64,000 nucleotides of DNA from an uncultured Pseudomonadales bacterium (GTDB lineage: Bacteria; Pseudomonadota; Gammaproteobacteria; Pseudomonadales; Pseudohongiellaceae), in NCBI GenBank assembly GCA_943789335.1, contig CALSTS010000009.1:1-64000 (forward strand), read 5' to 3'. Position 1 is the first letter of the stretch. Every line of letters begins with the position of its first letter. This document shows positions 10,334-19,847 of the stretch, one piece after another. The notes beneath the pieces are model-generated. The model was not told the origin of the DNA, searched no databases, and was given only the letters and a program-made list of their open reading frames with translations. The position numbers were made by a program, and so were the translations under genes.

Positions 10334-11386
10334 GTGGAATTTATTACAGAATATGGCATGTTTCTCGCCAAAACATTAACGTTCACTGTGGCGGTTGTCG
10401 TAATAATAATAGCGGCAGTTGGCAGCGCTGTAAAAACTAAAAAGGAAGCAAAAGGCTCAATTACAGTCACTCATCTTAATAAAGAACTAGATGACCTTGG
10501 TGATGAAATAAAACATATAGTTGAGGATGAAGACAGTTTTAAAAAGACCAAAAAAGAAAGTAAAAAAGCTGAAAAAAAGCAACAAAAAGAAAAAAAGAAA
10601 GATAAGAAGCATAATAAAGATAGTGATAAGAAGCGTTATTACGTTTTTGATTTCAACGGTGACGCTCGGGCATCGCAAGTTGAAAGTATGCGCAGGGTCA
10701 TAACCGCTGTTCTCAGCATTATCAGACCTGGGCAAGACGAAGTTATTCTCCGTTTAGAAAGCCCTGGTGGAATGGTGCATAGTTATGGCCTTGCTGCTTC
10801 ACAACTCGCAAGAATTAAAAGTCTGAACATACCCTTAACTATCTGTGTGGATAAAGTGGCGGCCAGCGGTGGTTATATGATGGCCTGCTTAGGCTCTAAA
10901 ATTATTGCTGCTCCTTTTGCTTATATTGGCTCTATTGGTGTGCTGATGCAGTTGCCTAATTTTAATCGTCTGTTGAAAGATAAAAACGTAGATTATGAAA
11001 TGATCACAGCTGGCGAATATAAGCGCACACTTACTATGTTTGGTGAAAACACAGATAAAGGCCGAGAAAAAGTTACTGAAGAAATTCAGGAGACTCATGA
11101 TTTATTCAAAGATTTTGTTAAGGAAAATCGTCCTGTTTTAGAAATTGATAAGGTTGCAACAGGCGAAACCTGGTTTGGTACAAAGGCTTTAGAACAAAAA
11201 TTAGTGGATGAAATTAAAACCAGTGATGAATGTATCGTCGAGGCGTGCAAAGAAGCTGATGTTTACTTAGTCGCTTATGAGAAAAAACTAAGCATTGCGG
11301 ACCGCTTTGGTAAAGCAATGGAGAGTGCGTTAGACAATACTCTGTTGAAATGGCTAAATAAATCACCAAACGACCATACTTCTTAA
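10334..11386 (+). CDS. sohB: Inner-membrane S49-family protease SohB
   Basis: 350 residues with a GTG start. One membrane helix lies at about 10-32, followed by the SohB N-terminal domain. A strikingly lysine-rich linker follows at about 72-104 (KKTKKESKKAEKKQQ and KKKDKKHNKDSDKKR). The peptidase domain has the catalytic Ser in KVAASGGYMMA and the catalytic Lys in TAGEYKRTLTMFGE, the Ser-Lys dyad of signal-peptide-peptidase-like enzymes. Substrates are poorly known; in E. coli sohB was found as a multicopy suppressor of a degP defect. It lies 62 bases after dnaQ. Confidence 0.93.
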   Translation: MEFITEYGMFLAKTLTFTVAVVVIIIAAVGSAVKTKKEAKGSITVTHLNKELDDLGDEIKHIVEDEDSFKKTKKESKKAEKKQQKEKKKDKKHNKDSDKKRYYVFDFNGDARASQVESMRRVITAVLSIIRPGQDEVILRLESPGGMVHSYGLAASQLARIKSLNIPLTICVDKVAASGGYMMACLGSKIIAAPFAYIGSIGVLMQLPNFNRLLKDKNVDYEMITAGEYKRTLTMFGENTDKGREKVTEEIQETHDLFKDFVKENRPVLEIDKVATGETWFGTKALEQKLVDEIKTSDECIVEACKEADVYLVAYEKKLSIADRFGKAMESALDNTLLKWLNKSPNDHTS

Positions 11387-11432
11387 CAGGTTTTTCTTAA
11401 CAAGCTTCTTAAGCTTGCGACTGTTAGATTGG

Positions 11433-11933
11433 CTAACGTCGGCGAAATAAAGGCGTTGGTTTAGTGACAGTGCTTTGATAGTTTTCCGAAAAATCATTAA
11501 AGCCTTCTAGCATTACAGCTTGATCCGCTTCTTCTGGAACCAGAAAACTACTAAAGCCACAACCTATCATATAAGTAAGTTGATCTCTTTGTACATCGCC
11601 AATTGCTCTCAGATCTCCGGAGAATTTTAACTGCTGTCTCAATATGGCGGCATGGGAAAAAGGCCTGCCATCACGAAAAACGGGGAAATTTAGAGCTATG
11701 AGAGGAAAGCTATTCACTTCTTCTTCTGACAACAAAGGGCTTTCATCGCTATCAAACCAAATCCCAATATGCCCTGTTTGTTGACTTATACGTTCTTTAT
11801 TTTCTAGCCATAGTGAGAAAGGCACTAAACTTTTAACATCGCCATTAGTGTTTATTTCTTCTACGCTAGATCCCTTTTCAATTAATAACCAATTATTATC
11901 AATTAGCTCGCCATCTTTAATCAGCTTTGGCAT
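11433..11933 (-). CDS. DUF934 family protein, partner of sulfite reductase
   Basis: A 166-residue protein of the DUF934 family, recognised from the start MPKLIKDGELIDNNWLLI, the middle LIALNFPVFRDGRPFSHAAILRQ and RAIGDVQRDQLTYMIGCGF. Its ATG lies within the 3' end of cysI (17-base overlap), so the two are translationally linked. In Pseudomonas and relatives this family sits between cysI and cysH and is assigned to sulfur assimilation, possibly in electron delivery or cofactor handling; the biochemical role is not settled. No cysH follows here, since sohB converges from the other side. Confidence 0.88.
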   Translation of the reverse strand: MPKLIKDGELIDNNWLLIEKGSSVEEINTNGDVKSLVPFSLWLENKERISQQTGHIGIWFDSDESPLLSEEEVNSFPLIALNFPVFRDGRPFSHAAILRQQLKFSGDLRAIGDVQRDQLTYMIGCGFSSFLVPEEADQAVMLEGFNDFSENYQSTVTKPTPLFRRR

Positions 11934-13575
11934 AAACTCTCTCCTTAAAAGGGGCCATACCGAGACGATAGTAAGCGTCTATAAATTTCTCATCCTGTTG
12001 GCGCTCCTCCAAATAGATTTGAATAATTTTCTCTATAACATCGGGAATATCTTCCTGAGAAAAAGCTGGACCTAAAATTTTAGCTAATTTAGCTTCTCGG
12101 CCAGCATCGCCACCCAGTGCCACTTGATAAAATTCTGCGCCTTTTTTATCAACGCCAATTATGCCTATATTGCCAACATGATGGTGACCACAAGCATTCA
12201 TGCAGCCAGAGATATTGAGTGTTATATCACCAATATCGTTTAATCGATCAAAGTCATCAAAACGACGTTGAATAGCTTCAGCTATCGGAATAGATTTGGC
12301 ATTAGCCAAAGAGCAAAAGTCGCCACCGGGGCAGCAGACTATATCATTAAGAAGTCCAAGATACGGAGTTGCTAAACTTTCGTTCTTGCAGGCCTTATAT
12401 ATTTCATATAGGTCTTTAATACGGACATCTGCTAAGGTTAGATTTTGTTCGTGGGTGATTCTTAATTCAGAAAAACTATAGCGTTCAGCCAAATCAGCAA
12501 CAAATTCCATCTGCCTATCAGTGACGTCTCCAGTAGCAGCGCCGGTATCTTTTATACATAAAGTCACGATGCAATAGCCAGATTGTTTATGCGCGTCGAC
12601 ATTCCTATCTACCCAATTTTTAAACAGTAAATCAGATTGCAAGGCTGAGCTTATTGATTCGTCTTCATTAGGTAATTGTTCAAAATCCTGAGTGCTAAAA
12701 AAACTTTTGCATCTAGCGACTTCTGCTTCTGTTAAGGTCGCTTGACTATCTTTAGAGAATTGCCATTGAGCTTCTACTTTTTCACGGAAGGCATCAATAC
12801 CTAATTCTTTGACTAAGATTTTGATACGGGCTTTATATTTGTTATCCCGACGGCCTTCTAAATTGTATACACGCATAATCGCGTCGAGATAAGTTAACAA
12901 ATGCTGCCATGGTAAATACTCGCAAATAACCTTGCCAATAACAGGAGTCCTGCCTAACCCGCCACCAACCAACACTTTAAAACCAATGTCGCCTTGTTCA
13001 TTTTTAAGCAAGTACAAACCGATGTCATGAACCTGTGTTGCTGCTTGATCGACTTCGGTACCACAAACGGCAATCTTAAATTTTCTTGGTAAATAGGCAA
13101 ACTCAGGATGGAAAGTAGACCATTGACGAATAATTTCGCACCAGGGTCTGCTATCTTCTATTTCATTCTCGGCGGAACCGGCAAACTGGTCGGTCGTCGT
13201 ATTTCTAATACAATTTCCGCTAGTTTGGATGGCATGCATACTAACTTCTGCTAATTCAGCAAGTAAATCGGGCACTTGCTCTAATTGCGGCCAGTTATAT
13301 TGGATATTTTGACGAGTTGAGAGATGACCGTAGCCCTTATCATAATCTCTGGCTATAGAGGCTAATTTCCTTAGTTGTATAGAAGAGAGCAGTCCATATG
13401 GCACTGCAACACGTAGCATTGGAGCAAGACGCTGTATATACAGGCCGTTTTGCAAGCGTAAAGGAAGAAACTGTTCTTCGCTTAAGTTACCAGCAAGGTA
13501 ACGTTGGGTTTGATCACGATATTGGGTAATGCGTTCTTCCAACATAAGATGATCATAATCGTCATAAATATACAT
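11917..13575 (-). CDS. cysI: Sulfite reductase hemoprotein (nitrite/sulfite reductase family)
   Basis: About 552 residues. Sulfite reductase reduces sulfite to sulfide with six electrons using coupled siroheme and 4Fe-4S cofactors. Two ferredoxin-like half domains are seen (PLRLQNGLYIQRLAPMLRVA near 45-64). Substrate-binding arginines lie in TSGNCIRNTTTDQF, and the cluster cysteines in CCPGGDFC and SGCMNACGHHHVGNIG near the C-terminal third. The ATG at 13575 is preferred because homologues begin MYxYDxYD; a TTG two codons upstream is possible. The closest family match is the Pseudomonas single-subunit type, not E. coli CysI with its CysJ partner. It is followed by and overlaps the DUF934 gene. 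Confidence 0.92.
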   Translation of the reverse strand: MYIYDDYDHLMLEERITQYRDQTQRYLAGNLSEEQFLPLRLQNGLYIQRLAPMLRVAVPYGLLSSIQLRKLASIARDYDKGYGHLSTRQNIQYNWPQLEQVPDLLAELAEVSMHAIQTSGNCIRNTTTDQFAGSAENEIEDSRPWCEIIRQWSTFHPEFAYLPRKFKIAVCGTEVDQAATQVHDIGLYLLKNEQGDIGFKVLVGGGLGRTPVIGKVICEYLPWQHLLTYLDAIMRVYNLEGRRDNKYKARIKILVKELGIDAFREKVEAQWQFSKDSQATLTEAEVARCKSFFSTQDFEQLPNEDESISSALQSDLLFKNWVDRNVDAHKQSGYCIVTLCIKDTGAATGDVTDRQMEFVADLAERYSFSELRITHEQNLTLADVRIKDLYEIYKACKNESLATPYLGLLNDIVCCPGGDFCSLANAKSIPIAEAIQRRFDDFDRLNDIGDITLNISGCMNACGHHHVGNIGIIGVDKKGAEFYQVALGGDAGREAKLAKILGPAFSQEDIPDVIEKIIQIYLEERQQDEKFIDAYYRLGMAPFKERVYAKAD

Positions 13576-13581
13576 AATCAA

Positions 13582-13938
13582 AAGAATCTAAAAATAAAGG
13601 CCGCGATAATACACAATCACAAGTTCAAGTACCAACTGTGCATTTGATTTATAGCCTGAATCGGCTAGATTAAACTAAGCATAAGGCGCTAGAATAGAAC
13701 TATCACTAGAACTATCCAGTAGAATTAACGGTCGAATTTGGAGTTTAGCTTTAGCAGATGCTTGATTCACAGTAATTCAACCTTATATAGTAATCCTAAT
13801 AGTTATACACTTTGTAAATTGTAAGCAGGGTTACTTCCTCATAGCCGCGGTATGTTTTCGATAACTATGAATAATGATCGAAAAGGTGAATATACTTGGC
13901 GCACTATTAACTAGTTAAAAAATGATTGGCATATAAGC
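13582..13938. other. Intergenic region between divergent cysI and nfuA
   Basis: No credible coding sequence was seen in these 357 bases. The region should hold divergent promoters for cysI and nfuA. It contains a short tandem repeat at 13690-13724, described separately. I could not assign a clear sigma-70 promoter or an IscR-type box to either gene by eye. Confidence 0.6.
13690..13724 (+). repeat. Short direct repeat TAGAACTATC upstream of cysI
   Basis: TAGAACTATC occurs perfectly twice, at 13695-13704 and 13707-13716, with a 12-base period. Extra TAGAA units lie at 13690 and 13720. The spacing is close to one helical turn, which would suit a regulator binding one face of DNA. It lies about 115 bases upstream of cysI and 215 upstream of nfuA. 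Its function is unknown. Confidence 0.55.
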
Positions 13939-14520
13939 ATGATTGAGATTACGGATTCAGGTCAAATATATCTAAGTGAACTTCTTGCCAAGCAAGATTG
14001 TGAAGGCATTGGCATACGAGTTTTTGTACTAGATGGTGGGACGCCTAAGGCTGAAACCTGTATCGCTTTTTGTCGCCCTGGAGAAGAACAAGAAGGCGAT
14101 GAGGCCATTCAATTTAAAGGCTTCGAGGCTTTTGTTGAGGTTAAGAGTAAAGTTTACCTTGAAGGGGCGGTAGTTGATTTTTCTAAAGACAGTATGGGTG
14201 GGCAGTTAACCATTAAGGCTCCAAATTCACGAATGCCTAAAATATCAGACGACAGTTCACTACAAGATAGGATTAATTACATTCTTTATAACGAGATAAA
14301 CCCCGGGCTGCAAAGTCATGGAGGGCACGTTACGCTTGAAGATCTAACTGAAGATAATATCGCAGTCTTACAATTCGGCGGTGGTTGCCAGGGTTGCGGC
14401 ATGGTTGATGTCACATTAAAAGATGGTGTTGAGAAAACCTTGTTAGAACAGTTGCCTGAATTGACCGCCGTTAGAGATATTACTGATCACAGTATCCAGG
14501 AAAATGCTTATTACAAGTAA
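13939..14520 (+). CDS. nfuA: Fe-S biogenesis protein NfuA
   Basis: 193 residues with two domains. The N-terminal half is a degenerate A-type carrier-like domain ([33 protein letters not shown]). The C-terminal half, about 105-180, is a NifU-like domain with the cluster-binding motif [19 protein letters not shown], whose CxxC binds a 4Fe-4S cluster at the dimer interface. NfuA passes clusters to client enzymes, especially under oxidative stress or iron limitation. The next gene starts 6 bases later, so the two are probably cotranscribed. Confidence 0.95.
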   Translation: MIEITDSGQIYLSELLAKQDCEGIGIRVFVLDGGTPKAETCIAFCRPGEEQEGDEAIQFKGFEAFVEVKSKVYLEGAVVDFSKDSMGGQLTIKAPNSRMPKISDDSSLQDRINYILYNEINPGLQSHGGHVTLEDLTEDNIAVLQFGGGCQGCGMVDVTLKDGVEKTLLEQLPELTAVRDITDHSIQENAYYK

Positions 14521-14526
14521 GCTATC

Positions 14527-15306
14527 ATGAGCGTTTACTCAGACCTTGCTATAGACCTCGCCATAATAGGGGGGAGTGGTTTTTATCAACTCAAGCCTGA
14601 CACCCCTGATGAAAAGTCTGAACACACTAATTATATAGATATATCTACACCATTTGGCAAGGAAGCTATTAGGATTAGTCAGGATCTATTAAATGAAACT
14701 AGTGTTTTTTTTCTTCCACGACACGGCGTGCAACACAATGTCCCGCCTCATAAAATTAATTATCGGGCAAACCTCTGGGCGTTAAAAGAAGCTGGTGTAA
14801 AAAAAATTATTGCGGTTAACGCTGTAGGTGCAATTAATTCACAAATGGCCCCAGGTTGCTTAGTGATTCCAGATCAGTTAATTGATTACACTTGGGGACG
14901 TGAACATAGTTTTTTTGATGGTTTAAATTCTCTGCATGATCATATTGATTTTACATATCCTTATGATTCGCAGCTTCGTGAGCTTTTAATAAGTGAAGCA
15001 AAAGAACTAAATATTTCTGTGTTTAATCAGGCATGTTTTGGCTGTACCCAAGGGCCGCGTTTAGAAACTGCTGCAGAAATTCAAAAACTTAAGCGTGATG
15101 GTTGTGATATCGTCGGCATGACTGGAATGCCAGAAGCGGCTTTATCCAGAGAGTTGGGTATCCCGTATGCGTGTATTTCGCTAGTGGTAAATCCGGCAGC
15201 GGGACTTAGTGCTGAGGATATTACAATTGAAAAAATCAAAAAAGTCTTGGGTGAGGGTTTAAAGGATGTGCGTAAACTACTAGCCGCTTGTGTGTTGAAA
15301 CTATAA
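14527..15306 (+). CDS. S-methyl-5'-thioinosine / MTA-type purine phosphorylase
   Basis: 259 residues of the MTAP/PNP family. Phosphate- and substrate-site motifs are GGSGFYQL near 15-22, FLPRHGVQHNVPPHKINYRANLWAL, TQGPRLETAAEI, and DIVGMTGMPEAALSRELG. In MTA phosphorylases an Asp recognises the 6-amino group of adenine; here the equivalent stretch is SLVVNPAAG with Asn, as in the Pseudomonas methylthioinosine phosphorylase, suggesting preference for a 6-oxopurine. The reaction would release hypoxanthine and methylthioribose-1-phosphate and salvage the polyamine by-product. Neighbours csiV, mfd and gap match the Pseudomonas order, which supports the assignment. Confidence 0.85.
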   Translation: MSVYSDLAIDLAIIGGSGFYQLKPDTPDEKSEHTNYIDISTPFGKEAIRISQDLLNETSVFFLPRHGVQHNVPPHKINYRANLWALKEAGVKKIIAVNAVGAINSQMAPGCLVIPDQLIDYTWGREHSFFDGLNSLHDHIDFTYPYDSQLRELLISEAKELNISVFNQACFGCTQGPRLETAAEIQKLKRDGCDIVGMTGMPEAALSRELGIPYACISLVVNPAAGLSAEDITIEKIKKVLGEGLKDVRKLLAACVLKL

Positions 15307-15310
15307 ATAT

Positions 15311-16195
15311 TTATTCTAATGAGAAATCAAATAAGGCCGGTAATTCATAAGGTCTGACTTCAATTAACATCCCCAAAGCGGGATGATCCAAATAATGCAA
15401 TTCATTACTGATCATTTGTCTGGTTTCCAACATTGGATAAACTTGATCTATTATTAAGTTAAAACCATCTTCATCAGTTTCGGTTAAAGAATCAGTGAAC
15501 GGTTGTAATGGAACATTCCATTCCAGATTGCTAACCACATTGAAACTGTTACGCCATATTCTTGCTTCAACATCTACTCGATTAATGTTGTAACTGATTA
15601 ACAAGCTGCCTTCGAGTTCATTGTACTGGCCGTAACGGTCGCCGCCAGCAACAAAAATAGCACTGGCCTGAACTTTATTTAACACTGGTTGGCGCCAAAC
15701 AGCGTGGAAGAGAACACGATGATCAGAGCTAAGATTTAAATTACGATTAAAACCTGTGAATTCGTGTTCTTCATCAGGCAATGCGATGAAAGGATCGCGA
15801 GCTTTATCTATTAATCTAAATTCCGTATTCGCTTCTCGTAATTCTGGCCCAAACACTGGTTCAAACTCTGATCCAATTATGGGCGCTTCAATATTACGGC
15901 CCTGATTGAAATCGAAATCACTTAAAGCAGTGGCATTATCATTATTTTCAGCAGGAAAGTTTATAGAATAATCCAATAAAGCCGGGGTTAATTTTAATAT
16001 AGGTTCTGGATATTTAAGCTCTACATATTCTGGAAGAAATAACTCTGGATTAGGAGAGAGGGAGCTTTGATTAGTAAAAATACTTACTTCAATTTCATAC
16101 CAGCGGTTGCCGTCATAACTGAATGTTTGAGCAAAAGTATAAGGTTTTGCTAAAAGGGTAATTACAAGAATGCTCACTGTTAATACAGATTTCAT
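15311..16195 (-). CDS. CsiV family periplasmic protein
   Basis: 294 residues with an N-terminal signal peptide (hydrophobic VLTVSILVITLLAKPYTFAQ, cleavage probably after TFAQ). The mature part carries the CsiV-type pattern WYEIEVSIFTNQ at the start, then LNKVQASAIFVAGGDRYGQYNELEGSLLISYNINRVDVEARIW and the C-terminal QMISNELHYLDHPALGMLIEVRPYELP. The family is often called peptidoglycan-binding protein CsiV by automated annotation, but its role is uncertain. The gene is immediately after mfd on the same strand (9-base gap), the conserved position in many Gammaproteobacteria. Confidence 0.85.
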   Translation of the reverse strand: MKSVLTVSILVITLLAKPYTFAQTFSYDGNRWYEIEVSIFTNQSSLSPNPELFLPEYVELKYPEPILKLTPALLDYSINFPAENNDNATALSDFDFNQGRNIEAPIIGSEFEPVFGPELREANTEFRLIDKARDPFIALPDEEHEFTGFNRNLNLSSDHRVLFHAVWRQPVLNKVQASAIFVAGGDRYGQYNELEGSLLISYNINRVDVEARIWRNSFNVVSNLEWNVPLQPFTDSLTETDEDGFNLIIDQVYPMLETRQMISNELHYLDHPALGMLIEVRPYELPALFDFSLE

Positions 16196-16204
16196 GCTTT
16201 ACAC

Positions 16205-19200
16205 TCAGGCTGCCTTCTTTAATAAAGTTAATGTGTCTTTTATAAACTCTAGACGTTCAGCAGGGTCTATACTGTCGTGGTGAAATTTCAATTCATTGCC
16301 CCCTGATAAATTAAATGTTTCTGGCTGTTCCTGTACGATCTTAACCAGAGAGTAAGGGTCAACCACAGTATCACTTTTAAAATACATTTTACCTACTTTT
16401 ACATTTGCTTCAATTTTGGCAATTCCTAAGCTCTCAGCTTGCAGTTTTAATTCTGTTACGGAGAATAAAAAATTAACCGGTTCGGTTAATAGTCCAAAGC
16501 GGTCTATCATTTCCACTTTCAACTCTCTTAATTCATCGCTTGATTGAGCATTGGCAATTCGCTTGTACATTAGCAATCGCAAATGCACATCTGGCAAATA
16601 TGCATCAGGAATTAAAGCTGGAATACGTAGGTTAATTTCAGTGCTTTCATGTAAAGGTTTATCGAGATTTAATTGTTTGCCTGCTTTCATTAATTTTATG
16701 GTTTGTTCTAGCATTTCGCTATAAAGGGCAAACCCAATTGTTTGGATATGACCACTTTGCTCATCACCGAGTAGTTCACCAGCCCCTCTGATTTCAAGAT
16801 CATGACTAGCTAAAGTAAAACCTGCCCCTAAAGTGTCTGCAGTAGCGATAGCATCAACACGTTTTTTGGCATCATTACTCATACTTTTTGGAGAGGGAGT
16901 TAACATATAAGCATAAGCTTGGTGGTGAGATCGTCCTACACGTCCGCGTAGCTGGTGCAATTGCGCTAAGCCAAATTTGTCTGCTCTTTCTATGATGATA
17001 GTATTAGCGTTAGGTATGTCGATTCCGGTTTCAATAATTGTTGAACAAACAAGTACATTATATTGCTTGTGGTAAAACTCAGACATCACTCTTTCTAATT
17101 CGCGTTCTCTTAGCTGGCCATGTGCAACAGCCACCCGGGCTTCAGGGATAAGCTCTCGAATTTCTTCAGCAGCTTTCTCAATAGATTTAACTTCATTATG
17201 CAAGAAAAAGACCTGGCCTCCACGTAACAATTCTCGCAAGATAGCTTCTTTTATTAAAGGCGCATTTGACTGTCGAATGAAGGTTTTAATTGATAGTCTT
17301 CGTGCGGGCGGGCTAGCGATTATAGACAAGTCTCGCATGCCTGACATCGCCATATTGAGTGTTCTGGGAATGGGAGTGGCGGTTAGGGTTAAGATATCTA
17401 CATCAGCTCTAAGAGCCTTCAATGTTTCTTTTTGGCGAACTCCGAAACGATGCTCTTCATCGATAATCAAGAGTCCTAAGCTTTTATATTTAACATTTGA
17501 TTGTAAAAGTTTATGCGTGCCAATAACGATATCAATTTTTCCGTTTTCTAATTCTTCTAAATTTTTATCTTGACCTTCTTTTGCAACAAAACGAGATAAT
17601 AAAGCAATTTTTACTGGCCAATCAGCAAAGCGATCTTTGAAATTATCAAAATGTTGCTGTGCCAATAAGGTGGTTGGTACCAAAATAGCAACTTGCTTAT
17701 GATTGTTCACTGCTATGAATGCTGCGCGTAATGCAACTTCAGTCTTGCCAAAACCCACGTCACCACAAATAAGTCTATCCATTGCCTTTGTTGTGGTCAT
17801 ATCGTTGATAACAGCGTTGATGGCATCTACTTGGTCTTCTGTTTCTTCGAAGGGAAAACTGTTTTTAAATATCTGATAATCATGAGTTGGTAGATTAAAT
17901 AGCTGACCTTTTTTAGCTTCACGCCGGGCATAGATGTCGAGTAGTTCTGCAGCTACATCTACGACTTTTTCAGCGGCTTTACGCCTAGCTTTTATCCATT
18001 GGTCGCTACCAAGTTTATGTAGGGGGGCGGTGTCAGCATCAGCGCCACTGTAACGATTGATAAGGTGAAGAGAAGATACAGGAACATACAACTTAGCTTG
18101 ATCAGCATATTCAAGCACGAGGAATTCGGTTTGCTGGTCATCAACATCAAAAGTTTGCAGTCCATGATATCGACCAACACCGTGGTCAATATGCACCACT
18201 GGTGCACCGATATTTAATTCAGTCAGGCTTTTGACGATGAAGTCGGTATTGTCTTTGAATTTTCCGCGTCTCCTGAATTGGCTAACATGATGAGCAAATA
18301 GCTGGCTTTCTGTAATAATTATGACTTCTGGTTCTGTTAACCAGAATCCCGATTCTATTGGAGTAATGGTGATGGCTAGATTTGGTTTTTCGGTAATAAA
18401 TGTTTCCCATTTATCGATAACTTCTGGGTAGACCTGAATGCCTTTTAATAAATCAATTAAGGTTTCACGTCTACCTGCAGAGTCTGCACAAAATAAAATT
18501 GGGGTTTGAGAGTTTTTGCTTAAGAATTTCTCTAAAGCACCTAGGGGTTTTTCTTGCTTATGGTCAACAGCAAAGTCTGGAAAGTTTCTGGCTTTAATTT
18601 GAATTTGTTGTTTTTGTTTCACCTGAGAATTAAGGTTTATTTGTGGATATTTGTTGATGGCATTAAAACAATCATTTAAAGGTAGAAAAACTTTATTTGG
18701 TTGGACTAAAGGGTTTTGCTGGTCGTAACGACGATCTTCATATCGACTATTGATTTCACGCCAAAATTGTTCGGCCCCTGTTTGAATAGAACCGCTATTC
18801 ATAATAAGAGTATCTTCGGGTAGGTAATCAAACATTGTTGCTAATTCTGGAAAGAACATCGGCAAATAATATTCAATTCCAGCTGTTGCTATACCCTGTG
18901 TTACATCTTCATAAATAGGACATTTACGTAAATCAATATCAAATTCTGCTCTAAAGTTTTGCCGGAATGTTTCTATGCCTGGTTGATCAAGAGGATACTC
19001 CTTACCAGGTAATAAGTTTATTTTTTCTATTCGTTCTAGAGAAATTTGGGTTTCAGGGTCGAAACTACGCAAACTTTCAATTTCATTATCAAACAACTCT
19101 ATTCTGTACGGCCTTTTTGAGCCCATAGGGAAAATATCGAGTATGGAACCGCGTAAGGCGTACTCACCATGCTCATAAACTGCATCGACATTTCGATAAC

Positions 19201-19681
19201 CTGCGTTTTGAAGATTTAGACGTAAGCTACTTAAGTTAATTTCTTCACCTAATGAAAAACTTAAGGAGCGGCCTTGGATATATGAAGCAGGTATTAGTCT
19301 GTGTAATACCGTACCAATAGACGCGATTAAAATGCCATTCCTTAGATTCTTAAGCTGTGAAAGAATCTCCAGACGTTGTGAGATGATGTCTTGGTGAGGA
19401 GAAAAATTATCATAAGGAAGTGTTTCCCAATCAGGAAATTCTTCAAGATAAATATGTTTGCTTTCTTTTTCAGCTTTATAAAAAAATGCCAATTCTGATT
19501 TCAAACGCTGAGCTTGCTGACTATTTTCAGTTAGCACCAAAACCAAGCCAGAATATTCACGGGCGCAATTAGCAATACAAAGTGCAGAAACTGAGCCCGA
19601 AAACCCTCCCCAGCTCTGACGGTTGCCTGGCTTGAGTGAGTTCTGGTCTAAGGAAGGAGAAAAAATAGAAAATTGTGTCAC
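16205..19681 (-). CDS. mfd: Transcription-repair coupling factor Mfd
   Basis: 1158 residues, normal length. It releases stalled RNA polymerase and recruits UvrA to template-strand damage. The order is: UvrB-like N-terminal part (LEEFPDWETLPYDNFSPHQD), the RNA polymerase-interacting segment (GAPVVHIDHGVGRYHGL, about 490-506), the RecG-like motor with Walker A GDVGFGKTEVALRAAF and box IIDEEHRFGVRQKE, TATPIPRTLNM, helicase C QLHQLRGRVGRSHHQAYAYM, and the C-terminal TRCF domain (LPDVHLRLLMYKRIANA). GTG is the start codon. It is divergent from gap with a 166-base spacer holding the promoters of both. Confidence 0.97.
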   Translation of the reverse strand: MTQFSIFSPSLDQNSLKPGNRQSWGGFSGSVSALCIANCAREYSGLVLVLTENSQQAQRLKSELAFFYKAEKESKHIYLEEFPDWETLPYDNFSPHQDIISQRLEILSQLKNLRNGILIASIGTVLHRLIPASYIQGRSLSFSLGEEINLSSLRLNLQNAGYRNVDAVYEHGEYALRGSILDIFPMGSKRPYRIELFDNEIESLRSFDPETQISLERIEKINLLPGKEYPLDQPGIETFRQNFRAEFDIDLRKCPIYEDVTQGIATAGIEYYLPMFFPELATMFDYLPEDTLIMNSGSIQTGAEQFWREINSRYEDRRYDQQNPLVQPNKVFLPLNDCFNAINKYPQINLNSQVKQKQQIQIKARNFPDFAVDHKQEKPLGALEKFLSKNSQTPILFCADSAGRRETLIDLLKGIQVYPEVIDKWETFITEKPNLAITITPIESGFWLTEPEVIIITESQLFAHHVSQFRRRGKFKDNTDFIVKSLTELNIGAPVVHIDHGVGRYHGLQTFDVDDQQTEFLVLEYADQAKLYVPVSSLHLINRYSGADADTAPLHKLGSDQWIKARRKAAEKVVDVAAELLDIYARREAKKGQLFNLPTHDYQIFKNSFPFEETEDQVDAINAVINDMTTTKAMDRLICGDVGFGKTEVALRAAFIAVNNHKQVAILVPTTLLAQQHFDNFKDRFADWPVKIALLSRFVAKEGQDKNLEELENGKIDIVIGTHKLLQSNVKYKSLGLLIIDEEHRFGVRQKETLKALRADVDILTLTATPIPRTLNMAMSGMRDLSIIASPPARRLSIKTFIRQSNAPLIKEAILRELLRGGQVFFLHNEVKSIEKAAEEIRELIPEARVAVAHGQLRERELERVMSEFYHKQYNVLVCSTIIETGIDIPNANTIIIERADKFGLAQLHQLRGRVGRSHHQAYAYMLTPSPKSMSNDAKKRVDAIATADTLGAGFTLASHDLEIRGAGELLGDEQSGHIQTIGFALYSEMLEQTIKLMKAGKQLNLDKPLHESTEINLRIPALIPDAYLPDVHLRLLMYKRIANAQSSDELRELKVEMIDRFGLLTEPVNFLFSVTELKLQAESLGIAKIEANVKVGKMYFKSDTVVDPYSLVKIVQEQPETFNLSGGNELKFHHDSIDPAERLEFIKDTLTLLKKAA

Positions 19682-19847
19682 AACTAATAGTATGCCTCTA
19701 AAGGGGGCGCTATCATGGCATAAAGTGAAGGATTATTTCTAGCAAAGAGATTAGGGTTGGACATATTAAGGCTGACCTAAGATAATACGCGCCGTCTTAA
19801 ACAGAGCAGTAAATTTCTCAGCAAAAAAACAAATATAGGATTTCATT

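Noticed and set aside
10487-10735. 82-residue minus-strand frame rich in Phe and Leu
   Set aside because: It is the antisense of the lysine-rich sohB linker; the hydrophobicity is a by-product of the A-rich sense strand.
11389-11420. CAAGCTT-CTT-AAGCTTG palindrome between sohB and the DUF934 gene
   Set aside because: The stem is 7 bp with no T-run on either strand, so a terminator call is not supported.
17277-17573. 98-residue plus-strand frame inside mfd
   Set aside because: Antisense of the Mfd helicase motor, which is clearly the real gene.
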